A DNA stretch of 14,715 nucleotides from an uncultured Flavobacteriales bacterium. GTDB lineage: Bacteria; Bacteroidota; Bacteroidia; Flavobacteriales_D; Sanyastnellaceae. Below are positions 7,261-14,715 of this stretch, one piece after another. Position 1 is the first letter of the stretch. Each line of letters begins with the position of its first letter. The notes beneath the pieces are model-generated. The model was not told where the DNA came from. It saw nothing but the letters and a program-made list of their open reading frames with translations, and did no database searches. The DNA lies in the NCBI GenBank assembly GCA_937890245.1, contig CALACF010000457.1:1-14715 (forward strand), written 5' to 3'. The position numbers and the translations under genes are program-made.

Positions 7261-8612
7261 TAGAGCGCTCGAACGGCAGATTTGAAGCGCGACCCGCGCT
7301 CTTCGTAGCTCGAGAAGAGGTCGAAACTGGCGCAGGCGGGCGCGAGCAAAACGGTGTCACCCGGAGCGCCCACGCGGTAGCCATAAGCCGCGGCTTCCTC
7401 AGCGGTGTCGACTTCGACGATGCGGGAAACGCAGCCAGTAAATGCCTTTTTGATCTTCGCGTTGTCTTTTCCGAGGCAAACGATGGTGTGCACTTTTTCG
7501 CCCACGAGCTCCTGCAACGAACTGTAGTCGTTTCCCTTGTCGACGCCGCCGACGATCCAGATTACTGCGCCGCTGACGCTGTCAAGCGCGTACCAAGCAG
7601 CGTTGACATTCGTCGCCTTAGAATCGTTGATAAAAGTGATGCCATTGACTTCTGCAACGTGCTCGAGGCGGTGTTCGATGCTCTTGAAATGCTTGAAGCC
7701 TTCGCGCAAATCGAGGTCAGATACTTCCAGCACGCGTGCGGCGACGCCGGCGGCCATGCTATTGAACAGGTTGTGTTTGCCTTGGAGGGCGAGTTCTTGG
7801 ATGCTCATGGTGAAGGGTGGTAGTTGTGAAAAAGTGAATTGTGTTGTGTCGTTTGAGGCCAATCCAGCACCGGTCTGACCTTCGCTTATTGATGCCAATG
7901 CGTTGATGCGGTGCACTTGTGCACGCGTCCCCGTTTTTTCGAGCATTCGCTCAATTTGGGGGTCGTTTTCAGGCAGGATGAGGTGGTCCTCCGCGCCTTG
8001 GTTTTGGGTGATTCGCCATTTGGCGTCAGCGTAGCTGTCGAAGTCGCCATGCCGGTCGAGGTGGTCAGGCGAGAGGCCCGTGACGATGGCGATGTGTGGC
8101 TTGAATTGGGTGCAGTCCTCGAGTTGAAAGCTGCTGACTTCCAAAACGTACACCGCCCGCTGCGGCTCCGTTGCGAGGGCGCCAGCAAAGCTCTGGCCGA
8201 TGTTCCCGGCTGCGGAAGCGTCCACCCCGCCTACTGTCAGTAGATGTTCCAGCAGCGCGGTGGTGGTCGTCTTGCCGTTTGTCCCGGTGATTGCCACGAG
8301 TACCGCGTCGGTGTGTCGTGCGGCAAATTCAATTTCGCCGATCACCTCACAGCCTGCCTCCAACGCAGCACGCACGGCGGGTGCAGCGCTCGGAATGCCC
8401 GGGCTCTTGACCAGCAATTCGCAAGACTTAATACGCGCCAAGTCATGCCCGCCCTGCTCGAGCTCCACGCCCAATCCCGCCAGCAGCTCGCCGACTTCGC
8501 TGCCCACCACGCCGGCGTCGCTCACGCGACACGGCAGCCCCAAGGCAGCAGCAAGACGCGCCGCGCCCAATCCGCTTTCTCCAGCGCCGAGTATGGTAAT
8601 CGCTGAGGACAT
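7260..8612 (-). CDS. murD: UDP-MurNAc-L-alanine--D-glutamate ligase MurD
   Basis: Cytoplasmic ATP-dependent ligase that adds D-glutamate to UDP-MurNAc-L-Ala. From ATG 8612-8610 it has 450 residues. The N-terminal nucleotide-binding loop ITILGAGESGLGAARL is at 5-20, the P-loop ITGTNGKTTTT at 108-118, SPDHLDRHG at 181-189, and Lys198 in ADAKWR lies where MurD enzymes carry a carbamylated lysine. The C-terminal domain has NDSKATN at 329-335, GGVDKG at 355-360 and LLAPACASFDLFSSYEERG at 422-440. The codon before the ATG is an in-frame GTG (8615-8613) that would give a 4-bp GTGA overlap with mraY. I prefer ATG, which gives a one-base TGATG overlap like the TAATG at the other end, where ftsW begins. 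Confidence 0.97.
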   Translation of the reverse strand: MSSAITILGAGESGLGAARLAAALGLPCRVSDAGVVGSEVGELLAGLGVELEQGGHDLARIKSCELLVKSPGIPSAAPAVRAALEAGCEVIGEIEFAARHTDAVLVAITGTNGKTTTTALLEHLLTVGGVDASAAGNIGQSFAGALATEPQRAVYVLEVSSFQLEDCTQFKPHIAIVTGLSPDHLDRHGDFDSYADAKWRITQNQGAEDHLILPENDPQIERMLEKTGTRAQVHRINALASISEGQTGAGLASNDTTQFTFSQLPPFTMSIQELALQGKHNLFNSMAAGVAARVLEVSDLDLREGFKHFKSIEHRLEHVAEVNGITFINDSKATNVNAAWYALDSVSGAVIWIVGGVDKGNDYSSLQELVGEKVHTIVCLGKDNAKIKKAFTGCVSRIVEVDTAEEAAAYGYRVGAPGDTVLLAPACASFDLFSSYEERGSRFKSAVRAL

Positions 8613-9766
8613 CACCGGATTTTCAAGGAAGCAACAGTGACGAGCGCCAGCAAAATGCCAACGATCCAGAAGCGCGCCGTGATTTTTGACTCCGGCATGC
8701 CCTTCTTTTGGTAGTGGTGGTGAAGTGGCGACATCAAAAAGATGCGGCGCCCTTCTCCGTATTTCTTACGCGTGTACCGAAACCAGCTCACTTGCAGCAT
8801 CACGCTGAGGTTCTCGATCAGGAAAATCCCGCACAACACGGGGATCATCAGTTCTTTGCGGATCGCGATGGCGAACGTGGCGATGATCCCGCCCAGGGCG
8901 AGCGACCCCGTGTCGCCCATAAACACTTGGGCTGGGTAGGCGTTGTACCAAAGGAATCCGATGCACGCACCGATGAAGGCCGCGATGAAGATTACGAGCT
9001 CGCCCGACTGCGGGATGTACATCACGCCGAGGTAGTCGGCAAAAATCGTGTTGCCCGACACATATGCGAGCACCGCCAATGTCACCCCGATGATGGCGCT
9101 GGTCCCCGTGGCCAATCCGTCCATGCCATCCGTCAAATTGGCCCCATTGCTCACCGCTGTCACGATGAAAATCACGACAATTAAAAAGACTATGTAGACT
9201 GCCCAATCCCCTGCGCTGGCCCATTCTACGAGCCAAGCGTAATCAAATTGGTTGTCCTTGAAGAACGGCATGGTCGTCACCGCGCCCGCTGAAATCTGCG
9301 CCTGGGGACTGAACCAGAGCATGGAGGCTACGATGGCGCTCACACCGACCTGGCCGAAGACCTTGAACTTGCCGGCGAGTCCGTCCTTGTTCTTCTTGAA
9401 GACCTTGATGTAGTCATCAATGAAGCCGATGGCGCCAAGGAACACGGTCACCACAATCATGGTTTGCACGTAGATATTGGTCAGGTCTGCAAGCAGCACC
9501 GTTGGCAGCAGGATGGCCGATAGGATGATCAGACCGCCCATCGTCGGCGTCCCCTTCTTTTCCATCTGACCTGCGAGCCCGAGGTCCCGGACTTGCTCGC
9601 CGATCTGCAGCTTTTGTAGCTTGTAGATCATTGCTTGTCCCAGGCCGATGCTCACGACCAAGCTCAGGAACATTGCGGTTGCCGCGCGGAAACTGATGTA
9701 CTGAAACAAACCCATGCCGGGCAAGTCATAGACTGCATCGAGGTATTGAAATAGGTGGAATAGCAT
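8612..9766 (-). CDS. mraY: Phospho-N-acetylmuramoyl-pentapeptide transferase MraY
   Basis: Polytopic inner-membrane enzyme that moves phospho-MurNAc-pentapeptide from UDP to undecaprenyl phosphate, giving lipid I. It has 384 residues and about ten hydrophobic segments. Visible signatures are the cytoplasmic KKGTPTMGGLI at 70-80, the Asp pair in GFIDDYIKVFKK (D117, D118), NGANLTDGMDGLA at 207-219, NAYPAQVFMGDTGSLALGG at 275-293 with the catalytic-region Asp D285, and PLHHHYQKKG at 347-356. All conserved acidic and histidine clusters are present. The lengthened N-terminus and the periplasmic loop before DWAVYIVF resemble MraY of Bacteroidota as I know them. It starts at ATG 9766-9764, 11 bp after murE, and its stop shares one base with the murD ATG. 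Confidence 0.98.
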   Translation of the reverse strand: MLFHLFQYLDAVYDLPGMGLFQYISFRAATAMFLSLVVSIGLGQAMIYKLQKLQIGEQVRDLGLAGQMEKKGTPTMGGLIILSAILLPTVLLADLTNIYVQTMIVVTVFLGAIGFIDDYIKVFKKNKDGLAGKFKVFGQVGVSAIVASMLWFSPQAQISAGAVTTMPFFKDNQFDYAWLVEWASAGDWAVYIVFLIVVIFIVTAVSNGANLTDGMDGLATGTSAIIGVTLAVLAYVSGNTIFADYLGVMYIPQSGELVIFIAAFIGACIGFLWYNAYPAQVFMGDTGSLALGGIIATFAIAIRKELMIPVLCGIFLIENLSVMLQVSWFRYTRKKYGEGRRIFLMSPLHHHYQKKGMPESKITARFWIVGILLALVTVASLKIR

Positions 9767-9777
9767 GGCTCGTTCGG

Positions 9778-11262
9778 TTAATTGCGGTTCAATGCCAATG
9801 CGTTTTCCAATTCCAAGACGTCATCGAAGGGCAGTTTTTCGCCTGCGATGTCCTGGTATTTCTCGTGTCCTTTGCCCGCCACCAAAACCATGTCGCCCCC
9901 TTGTGAAAGGGTGCAAGCTGTGCGGATGGCCTCACGGCGATCTACGTTGGCTGTGACTTTTCTAAGCTGGATGGGATCCAGGCCTGCGCGCATCTCATCG
10001 ATGATTGCTGCGGCAGATTCTGATCGTGGGTTGTCTGAGGTCAGCACCACGTGGTCGGCCAGTTCTGCGGCGACTTTTGCCATCACCGGCCGTTTGCTGC
10101 GATCGCGGTCCCCGCCGCATCCCACAACACATAAAATTTTGAACGACCGGTCCCCGCGCAGCGCCCGCAAAGTTTCCAAGACCTTCCTTAGGGCATCCGG
10201 CGTGTGGGCGTAGTCGATGATGCCGTGGACGGTGTCCTCTTCGGTCCGGCCCAACACCACGCGCTGCATCCGTCCTTTCGGTGCTTCGAGCAGCGACAAG
10301 TGCGTCAGCGTCTCCATTTCTGGAAATCCCAATTCCATGGCCACCGCATAGCAGGCCGTGAGGTTTGATGCGTTGAATCCGCCGATGAGTTTGGCATATA
10401 AATCCTGCCCGCCCATCTGCATGTGCAGGCCACTCAACGCATCTTCGATTACGCGAGATTTGTAATCTGCCACCTGGGATACACCGTAGGAAACTTTCTT
10501 CGCGCGGGTGGCGCTGATCATCGTGTCGTGGTGACGGTCATCTGCATTGGCAAGGGCAAAAGCGGAGTAATGCAGCTTGTCAAATAGGGTCTTTTTTGCC
10601 TTGATGTAGGCGTTGAAGTTGCCGTGGTAATCGAGGTGGTCGTGGCTGATATTCGTGAAAACAGCGCCGTTCAAGCGCGTCCCAGTCAGGCGATGTTGAT
10701 GGATGGCATGCGAGCTGGCCTCCATGAAGCAATGCGTGCATCCGGCCTCGACCATCTGGGCAAACAGCGCCTGCAATGCGATCGGATCAGGCGTCGTGTG
10801 GGTGGCCGGCACGACCTTGTCTATGATTCGGTTTTCTACTGTCGAGATCAATCCCACCTTGCGATCCAGCATCCTGAGCAATTGGTGCAAGAGCGTTACA
10901 ACGGTGGTCTTCCCGTTGGTTCCGGTGACCGCGACGATTTTTAGTTTCTCCGCGGGATTGTCATAGAAATGGCAAGCCATATGACCGAGGGCCTCCCGCG
11001 CGTCGCTTACCTGCACCCAAGTCACATCGGCATTGCGTAGCTCAGCGGCGGGCATGTTTTCGCAGACCACAGCACAGGCACCGGCGTCCAGTGCTTGTTC
11101 GATGTAATCGTGGCCGTCGACTTGCGTGCCAGCGATTGCGATGAAGCACGAAAACGGGCGCACCTGTCGCGAATCCGAACACAGCGACTCGACTGCAACA
11201 TGCGTCGAACCGTGTACATCATCGATGCGCGCGCCGTACAATATGTCCTTCAGGATTTTCAT
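9778..11262 (-). CDS. murE: UDP-MurNAc-tripeptide ligase MurE (meso-DAP type)
   Basis: Cytoplasmic ATP-dependent ligase that adds the third stem residue to UDP-MurNAc-L-Ala-D-Glu. It has 494 residues. The N-terminal UDP-binding domain contains SLCSDSRQVRPFSCF (26-40), the P-loop VTGTNGKTT is at 112-120, HTTPDP at 155-160, EASSHAI at 181-187, SHDHLDYHG at 206-214 and a KAKK segment at 221-224 in the carbamylated-lysine region. The C-terminal domain has DYAHTPDAL at 350-358, VGCGGDRDRSKRP at 380-392, and DNPRSE at 410-415. DNPR is the established signature of enzymes that use meso-diaminopimelate; lysine-adding enzymes differ there. murF, the usual next gene in many cell-wall clusters, is not present; mraY follows after 11 bp. 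ATG 11262-11260 lies 13 bp after the ftsI stop. Confidence 0.98.
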   Translation of the reverse strand: MKILKDILYGARIDDVHGSTHVAVESLCSDSRQVRPFSCFIAIAGTQVDGHDYIEQALDAGACAVVCENMPAAELRNADVTWVQVSDAREALGHMACHFYDNPAEKLKIVAVTGTNGKTTVVTLLHQLLRMLDRKVGLISTVENRIIDKVVPATHTTPDPIALQALFAQMVEAGCTHCFMEASSHAIHQHRLTGTRLNGAVFTNISHDHLDYHGNFNAYIKAKKTLFDKLHYSAFALANADDRHHDTMISATRAKKVSYGVSQVADYKSRVIEDALSGLHMQMGGQDLYAKLIGGFNASNLTACYAVAMELGFPEMETLTHLSLLEAPKGRMQRVVLGRTEEDTVHGIIDYAHTPDALRKVLETLRALRGDRSFKILCVVGCGGDRDRSKRPVMAKVAAELADHVVLTSDNPRSESAAAIIDEMRAGLDPIQLRKVTANVDRREAIRTACTLSQGGDMVLVAGKGHEKYQDIAGEKLPFDDVLELENALALNRN

Positions 11263-11275
11263 TGCTTGATTGATT

Positions 11276-13441
11276 TCATGACGCGCTTCTCAATTCCAAT
11301 TCGATGGTGACCCCGCGACGCAAGGGGTCCCCCCCCCGGATTGACTGCTGACGGACTGTTCCGCGCCCCGACACCTTCACACGAAGGCCTTGGCCCTCGA
11401 GCAATGCGACGGCATCCCGCAATGACATGCCGCGCACGTCGATCACGGTGGCGTCGTCGATTTGGCGGCTGTTGAGTGCGACACGGTCGGTTTCAGTTTT
11501 GACGCTGACCCATGCGGCTTCGGAGCTTCCGTCGTCGCTTGAGCTTGCGTCATCGCTCCAAGCCATGCCAAGTCCCGCGTACACGGTCTTTAGCGCAGCT
11601 GCGTCCCCGTCCATGGAGGTGGGCAATTGTGGCACCCTTGCCAATTGTGGCGCGTCTCCGCCGTATCGCAATTCGGGCTGGGTACTGAACAGGTGGTCGG
11701 CAATTTTTCGGAACACCGGCGCGGCCACTGACGAGCCGTAGTAGTCGCCCTCGGGGCGGTTTACCACCACGACGATGGTGTACTTCGGGTTGTCCGCAGG
11801 GAAGAACCCCGCGAAGGAGGCGCGATGCCCGCGGTAGCCGCCCGGCCCAGCAGCCCGCGCCGTGCCCGTTTTTCCAGCGACGCTGTAGGCGCGGTTCTCG
11901 AATATCTCGCTGGCCGTTCCATGTCCGCCTGGCGCGCACACGGCGGTCATCATTTTCTTCACTGCCGCCAGGGATCCGCGCGAGGCGATCCGCTCTTTGA
12001 TGACGTGCGTGTCAAAGGTCTGGACCGTCTCTCCTCCGGAGGCGAGCGCTTGCACGAACCGGGGGCGAATCAAGCGGCCGTCGGCTGCGATAGCGTTGTA
12101 GAATGCGGCTGTTTGAAGAGGCGTCATCTCGACCTCGTAACCGATTGACATGGAGGTGAGCGAGCAGCCGCTCCAACGCCCGTCGCCGACCTTGCGATGG
12201 ATGGCGGGCGTGCCTTCGCCTGCGATTGAGATGCCGAGCTTTTGTCCGATGCCGAGGTTGTGCAAGGCGTCGAGCCAACGTTGGGGGTTGTCGCCGAATG
12301 CGGCTGAGACCGCCATGGCGGTGCCGACATTTGAACTGCGTTCGAATACTTCTTCCAGTTGCAGGTCACCGTAGCCGCCCTCGTCGTGGCTGGAGTCCTC
12401 CATCTTGCCACAGCCTCGGCTGGGTTTGAAGCTGCCGTCGCCGGTTTCCAGCGTGTCGGTTGGGTGGGCGGAGCCGCGTTCGAGCAGGGCGAGCATCGAG
12501 GCGAGCTTGAAGGTGGAGCCGGGCTCGACTGCCTTGCCGACGGCGTGGTTGTAGTCTTCGATGCAATGCCCGGTTTCTGGGTTGCGCGAGAAATTAGCGA
12601 TCGCCACGACGTCGCCGCTGGCCACTTCGAGCACGACAGCACATCCCCACTCGGCCTTGTTCTTTTGGATCTGATTGCGCAGAGATTCTGTGGCCACATC
12701 TTGGGTGCGCAGGTCGATTGTTGTCACGACGTCGAGCCCAGATATGGGTTCGACCATGAAATCATCGCTGGCCGGAATCCAGAGCCCGCCGTGGATGCGG
12801 CGTTGGAGTTGAATTCCGGGTTGGCCTGCGAGGGCGGAGTCGTAGGCGGATTCGATGCCGACGCGGTGCTCTGCGTTTGCTCTGAAGATGCCGATGGTCC
12901 GGCTTGCAAGCGGTGCAAAGGGTTGCGAGCGACGTGGCTTTTCCGTGAAAATGAATCCGCTCTTGTTTCGACTGTAGCTGCCGATGAAAGGAAAGTTCTC
13001 GACGCGCTTTTTCTGGGCATACGTCATCCGGCCCACGACCGGAACGTACCGGCTGCTTTGTGTTCGCATCGCCTCGGAGAGCAGCCGCTTGTAGTCGCTG
13101 GCTGACTTTGTGGGGAAGGTGCTGCCCAGGGCTGCGCAAAGCCCGTCGATTTCTGCGGCCAGGTCGTCGCTTGCTACAACCGATGGATCCCAATGGAGGG
13201 CGTATTGGGGTACCGACGTAGCGAGTAAATGTCCGTCGGCCGAGAGGATTTGTCCGCGGATCGGTTCGATGGTCCGGGGCTGAGGCAGGTGGCGTCCTTG
13301 TTGTGCATTCCAACGATCAGAGGGGTCGATCTGGATCCACATCAATTGGCCTAAAATCAGGACGCCAAAGAATGTGCCGATGGCAAAAATCAGCCAAGCC
13401 CGCGATGATTGCTGGGCCTTGAAGTCTCCCTGGCCTTTCAT
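11276..13441 (-). CDS. ftsI: Septal transpeptidase FtsI (PBP3) with PASTA domain
   Basis: Class B penicillin-binding protein that cross-links septal peptidoglycan in the periplasm as partner of FtsW. It has 721 residues: a short cytoplasmic tail, a membrane anchor (about 14-34), the dimerisation/pedestal region with IRGQILSADG at 61-70, then the transpeptidase domain. All three active-site motifs are present: STFK (309-312, nucleophile S309), SSN (369-371) and KTGT (524-527). A Ser/Asp-rich linker (about 629-640) leads to one PASTA domain (about 665-717, VIDVRGMSLRDAVALLEGQG onward). A C-terminal PASTA domain on FtsI is common in Bacteroidota. Codons for residues 702-705 contain a run of nine G. 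The ATG overlaps the ftsL stop as ATGA (13441-13438), and murE follows after 13 bp. Confidence 0.97.
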   Translation of the reverse strand: MKGQGDFKAQQSSRAWLIFAIGTFFGVLILGQLMWIQIDPSDRWNAQQGRHLPQPRTIEPIRGQILSADGHLLATSVPQYALHWDPSVVASDDLAAEIDGLCAALGSTFPTKSASDYKRLLSEAMRTQSSRYVPVVGRMTYAQKKRVENFPFIGSYSRNKSGFIFTEKPRRSQPFAPLASRTIGIFRANAEHRVGIESAYDSALAGQPGIQLQRRIHGGLWIPASDDFMVEPISGLDVVTTIDLRTQDVATESLRNQIQKNKAEWGCAVVLEVASGDVVAIANFSRNPETGHCIEDYNHAVGKAVEPGSTFKLASMLALLERGSAHPTDTLETGDGSFKPSRGCGKMEDSSHDEGGYGDLQLEEVFERSSNVGTAMAVSAAFGDNPQRWLDALHNLGIGQKLGISIAGEGTPAIHRKVGDGRWSGCSLTSMSIGYEVEMTPLQTAAFYNAIAADGRLIRPRFVQALASGGETVQTFDTHVIKERIASRGSLAAVKKMMTAVCAPGGHGTASEIFENRAYSVAGKTGTARAAGPGGYRGHRASFAGFFPADNPKYTIVVVVNRPEGDYYGSSVAAPVFRKIADHLFSTQPELRYGGDAPQLARVPQLPTSMDGDAAALKTVYAGLGMAWSDDASSSDDGSSEAAWVSVKTETDRVALNSRQIDDATVIDVRGMSLRDAVALLEGQGLRVKVSGRGTVRQQSIRGGDPLRRGVTIELELRSAS
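11329..11337 (-). repeat. Nine-G homopolymer tract inside ftsI
   Basis: Nine consecutive G on the coding strand (nine C as given), encoding part of Arg-Gly-Gly-Asp at FtsI residues 702-705. The current length keeps the PASTA strand VTIELEL in frame. One G less would replace the last 17 residues with about 12 unrelated ones; one G more would give about 23 residues and a stop at 11261-11259 inside the murE start. It could be a slippage site or a place prone to sequencing error. Confidence 0.8.
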
Positions 13442-13854
13442 TGCTCGATCAGGATTTGCGGCGGCGAGGCCGGTTGAACGAGGCCTACATCGGCCATTTC
13501 GTCGTCGAGTTTGCTGCGCTGCAATTGCGTTTCAAACTCGCTTAGCAGGGATTTGTGGGTGTTGCTGAGGTCGAGTAATTCACGGGTGGCGTCGCGCTTG
13601 GCACGCTCGTTTGATTCGTAGCGATAGACCAACGAGATGTACGCAACGAACAGCAGCGCTAGAAAGGCGAAGAAGGGCAGATGCCCACGCTTGTTCCACG
13701 TGCCGAGCCACTCACCGCTGAGCGAATCACGCAGGGGCTTGAGGATGTTGAACTTTTTGACCTTGCCGCGCTTTTTGGTGGCTGCAGCCTGTGCTGGGGC
13801 GACGCGCTGGTTCTTGGGCCGGGCCGCTCTGGATTTTCTGCTCAACCAAGTCAT
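13438..13854 (-). CDS. ftsL: FtsL-like bitopic cell division protein
   Basis: A protein of 138 residues with a strongly basic cytoplasmic tail (about 1-57, rich in Lys and Arg), one membrane helix (about 58-77, HLPFFAFLALLFVAYISLVY), then a periplasmic segment of about 40 charged residues with heptad-like leucines (about 85-113) and a short Pro-rich end. This is the topology of FtsL, which pairs with FtsQ/FtsB and activates FtsWI. FtsL proteins share little sequence, so the call rests on size, topology and place between rsmH and ftsI, where Bacteroidota carry an FtsL-like gene. No separate ftsB is seen here. Both ends are ATGA overlaps, with rsmH (13854-13851) and with ftsI (13441-13438), which fixes the start well. 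Confidence 0.8.
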   Translation of the reverse strand: MTWLSRKSRAARPKNQRVAPAQAAATKKRGKVKKFNILKPLRDSLSGEWLGTWNKRGHLPFFAFLALLFVAYISLVYRYESNERAKRDATRELLDLSNTHKSLLSEFETQLQRSKLDDEMADVGLVQPASPPQILIEQ

Positions 13855-14715
13855 ATCGCTTGGGTGTTTTCAGCAGCTGCCTGGTGATTGTTTCGCTGGG
13901 CAACGCGCAGCCGGGCGCTCCGGGCGCGGGGATTGCGCTCTTTTTCTTCATCGTCTGCGGCGAGTGCTTTTCCAGTCACCTTGTCGAATGGGGCCAAATG
14001 TTGGCCGCGCAAGTCCTTGGGGACTTCGCCGCTCAGGTTGCCGGCGCGCATGAACCGCTTGACCATGCGGTCCTCTAAACTGTGGTAGCTGATGACGGCC
14101 AATCGCCCTCCGGGCCCAAGTAGCGAGAGGCTCGCTTTGAGCAAATCTTCGAGTGCCCCGAGCTCATCGTTAACAGCGATTCGCAGGGCTTGGAAGGCTT
14201 GCGCCAAGTATTGGGCTTCCTTTTGGCGCGGAGCCAGTGGGCGCAAGACGTCACACAAGCGAGCGGTGCTCCACTTGCTGTTTTCGCTGTGCGCCGCGAT
14301 GAGCGCTTTTGCTGCAAGATGCGGGCGGGGCAATTCGCCGTAGTTGCGCAAGACGATGGTCAGCGCCGTTTCGTTGCCGCCGAGCAAGGTGTCGGCGCCG
14401 TCAACCAGGCGTGGATCCATGCGCATGTCCAAGTCGCCGTCTTCGCGGATCGAGAAACCGCGAACGGCCGTGTCGAACTGGTGGGAGCTTACGCCGAGGT
14501 CTGCGAGTATGCCGTCGACCTTGGTCACGGAGTGTAGCCTGAGGAAGTTCCGGATGTAGCGAAAGTTCTCGGGGATGAGGGTGAAGCGGGGGTCGTCAGG
14601 TGCGTTGGCCGCGGCGTCGGGGTCACAGTCAAAGGCCAAGAGGCGGCCGTCGGGGCCGAGCTTTTCGAGGATGCCTCTGCTGTGCCCGCCGCCGCCAAAG
14701 GTCACGTCGACATAC
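13851..14715 (-). CDS. rsmH: 16S rRNA (cytosine-1402-N4)-methyltransferase RsmH (5' end outside window)
   Basis: SAM-dependent methyltransferase (older name MraW) that modifies N4 of C1402 in the 16S rRNA decoding centre. The frame is open to the right edge and reads YVDVTFGGGGHSRGIL from the first whole codon, so about 20-25 N-terminal residues and the true start lie outside; the GTG at 14705 is an internal valine. Of 287 visible residues, the SAM-binding loop TFGGGGHS is at 5-12, ADLGVSSHQFD at 71-81, RGFSIREDGDLDMRMDP at 85-101 and ISYHSLEDRMVKRFM near 220-235. The C-terminus is basic, as usual for an RNA-binding enzyme. It is the first visible gene of the operon, and its stop overlaps the ftsL-like start as ATGA. 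mraZ may lie further upstream, but this cannot be seen. Confidence 0.97.
   Translation of the reverse strand, partial: YVDVTFGGGGHSRGILEKLGPDGRLLAFDCDPDAAANAPDDPRFTLIPENFRYIRNFLRLHSVTKVDGILADLGVSSHQFDTAVRGFSIREDGDLDMRMDPRLVDGADTLLGGNETALTIVLRNYGELPRPHLAAKALIAAHSENSKWSTARLCDVLRPLAPRQKEAQYLAQAFQALRIAVNDELGALEDLLKASLSLLGPGGRLAVISYHSLEDRMVKRFMRAGNLSGEVPKDLRGQHLAPFDKVTGKALAADDEEKERNPRARSARLRVAQRNNHQAAAENTQAI

Noticed and set aside
8613..8615. GTG start for murD
   Set aside because: The next codon is ATG with a one-base overlap to mraY, matching the murD/ftsW junction. The difference is one residue.
11624..11651. Ten-base direct repeat spaced 18 bases apart
   Set aside because: It encodes the two PQL segments in the flexible linker of FtsI and is too short to suggest more than linker drift.
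12359..13105. Open frame of 248 codons on the plus strand
   Set aside because: It is antisense to the catalytic domain of ftsI; the composition mirrors codon bias and no family is recognisable.
14703..14705. GTG as the start of rsmH
   Set aside because: The frame stays open to the edge and reads YVDVTFGGGGHS; this V is part of the conserved SAM-binding region, so the start lies outside the window.
1..14715. A hidden novel or defence-type system
   Set aside because: Every gene is a recognisable member of the cell-division and cell-wall operon with intact motifs; the gaps are at most 56 bp and no foreign gene, transposase, integrase or array is present.

Overview
The window is a stretch of the division and cell-wall (dcw) cluster of a bacterium, read entirely from the minus strand. 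In transcription order (right to left) it holds rsmH (5' end cut by the window), an ftsL-like gene, ftsI, murE, mraY, murD, ftsW, murG, murC, ftsQ, ftsA and ftsZ (3' end cut by the window). Twelve genes fill almost the whole 14.7 kb. The longest non-coding gap is 56 bp, so no stretch over 300 bases lacks a gene. I see no tRNA, rRNA, mobile element, CRISPR array or terminator.

The order, with murF, ddl and murB absent, matches the dcw layout known from Bacteroidota. Other features agree with this: FtsI carries a C-terminal PASTA domain, the FtsL-like protein is small and poorly conserved, FtsA and MraY look like members of that phylum, and the gene starts lack recognisable Shine-Dalgarno sequences. 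By eye the DNA is fairly GC-rich for the phylum. I would not name a genus; an aquatic Flavobacteriales-type lineage is only a guess. The DNPR motif in MurE predicts meso-diaminopimelate peptidoglycan.

The genes form one pathway. MurC, MurD and MurE add L-Ala, D-Glu and meso-DAP to UDP-MurNAc. MraY and MurG build lipid I and lipid II. FtsW polymerises the glycan and FtsI cross-links it at the septum. FtsL and FtsQ are bitopic divisome regulators. FtsA tethers FtsZ to the membrane. RsmH methylates 16S rRNA. Four junctions are ATGA overlaps, two are one-base stop/start overlaps, and the others are gaps of 4, 11, 13, 23 and 56 bp, so one translationally coupled transcript is likely.

I did not find an undescribed system; this is a core, well-known operon and all visible catalytic motifs are intact. 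The two local oddities most worth checking are a three-copy tandem repeat filling the short leader of ftsZ, and a nine-G tract near the end of ftsI where a one-base insertion would move the ftsI stop onto the murE start codon.
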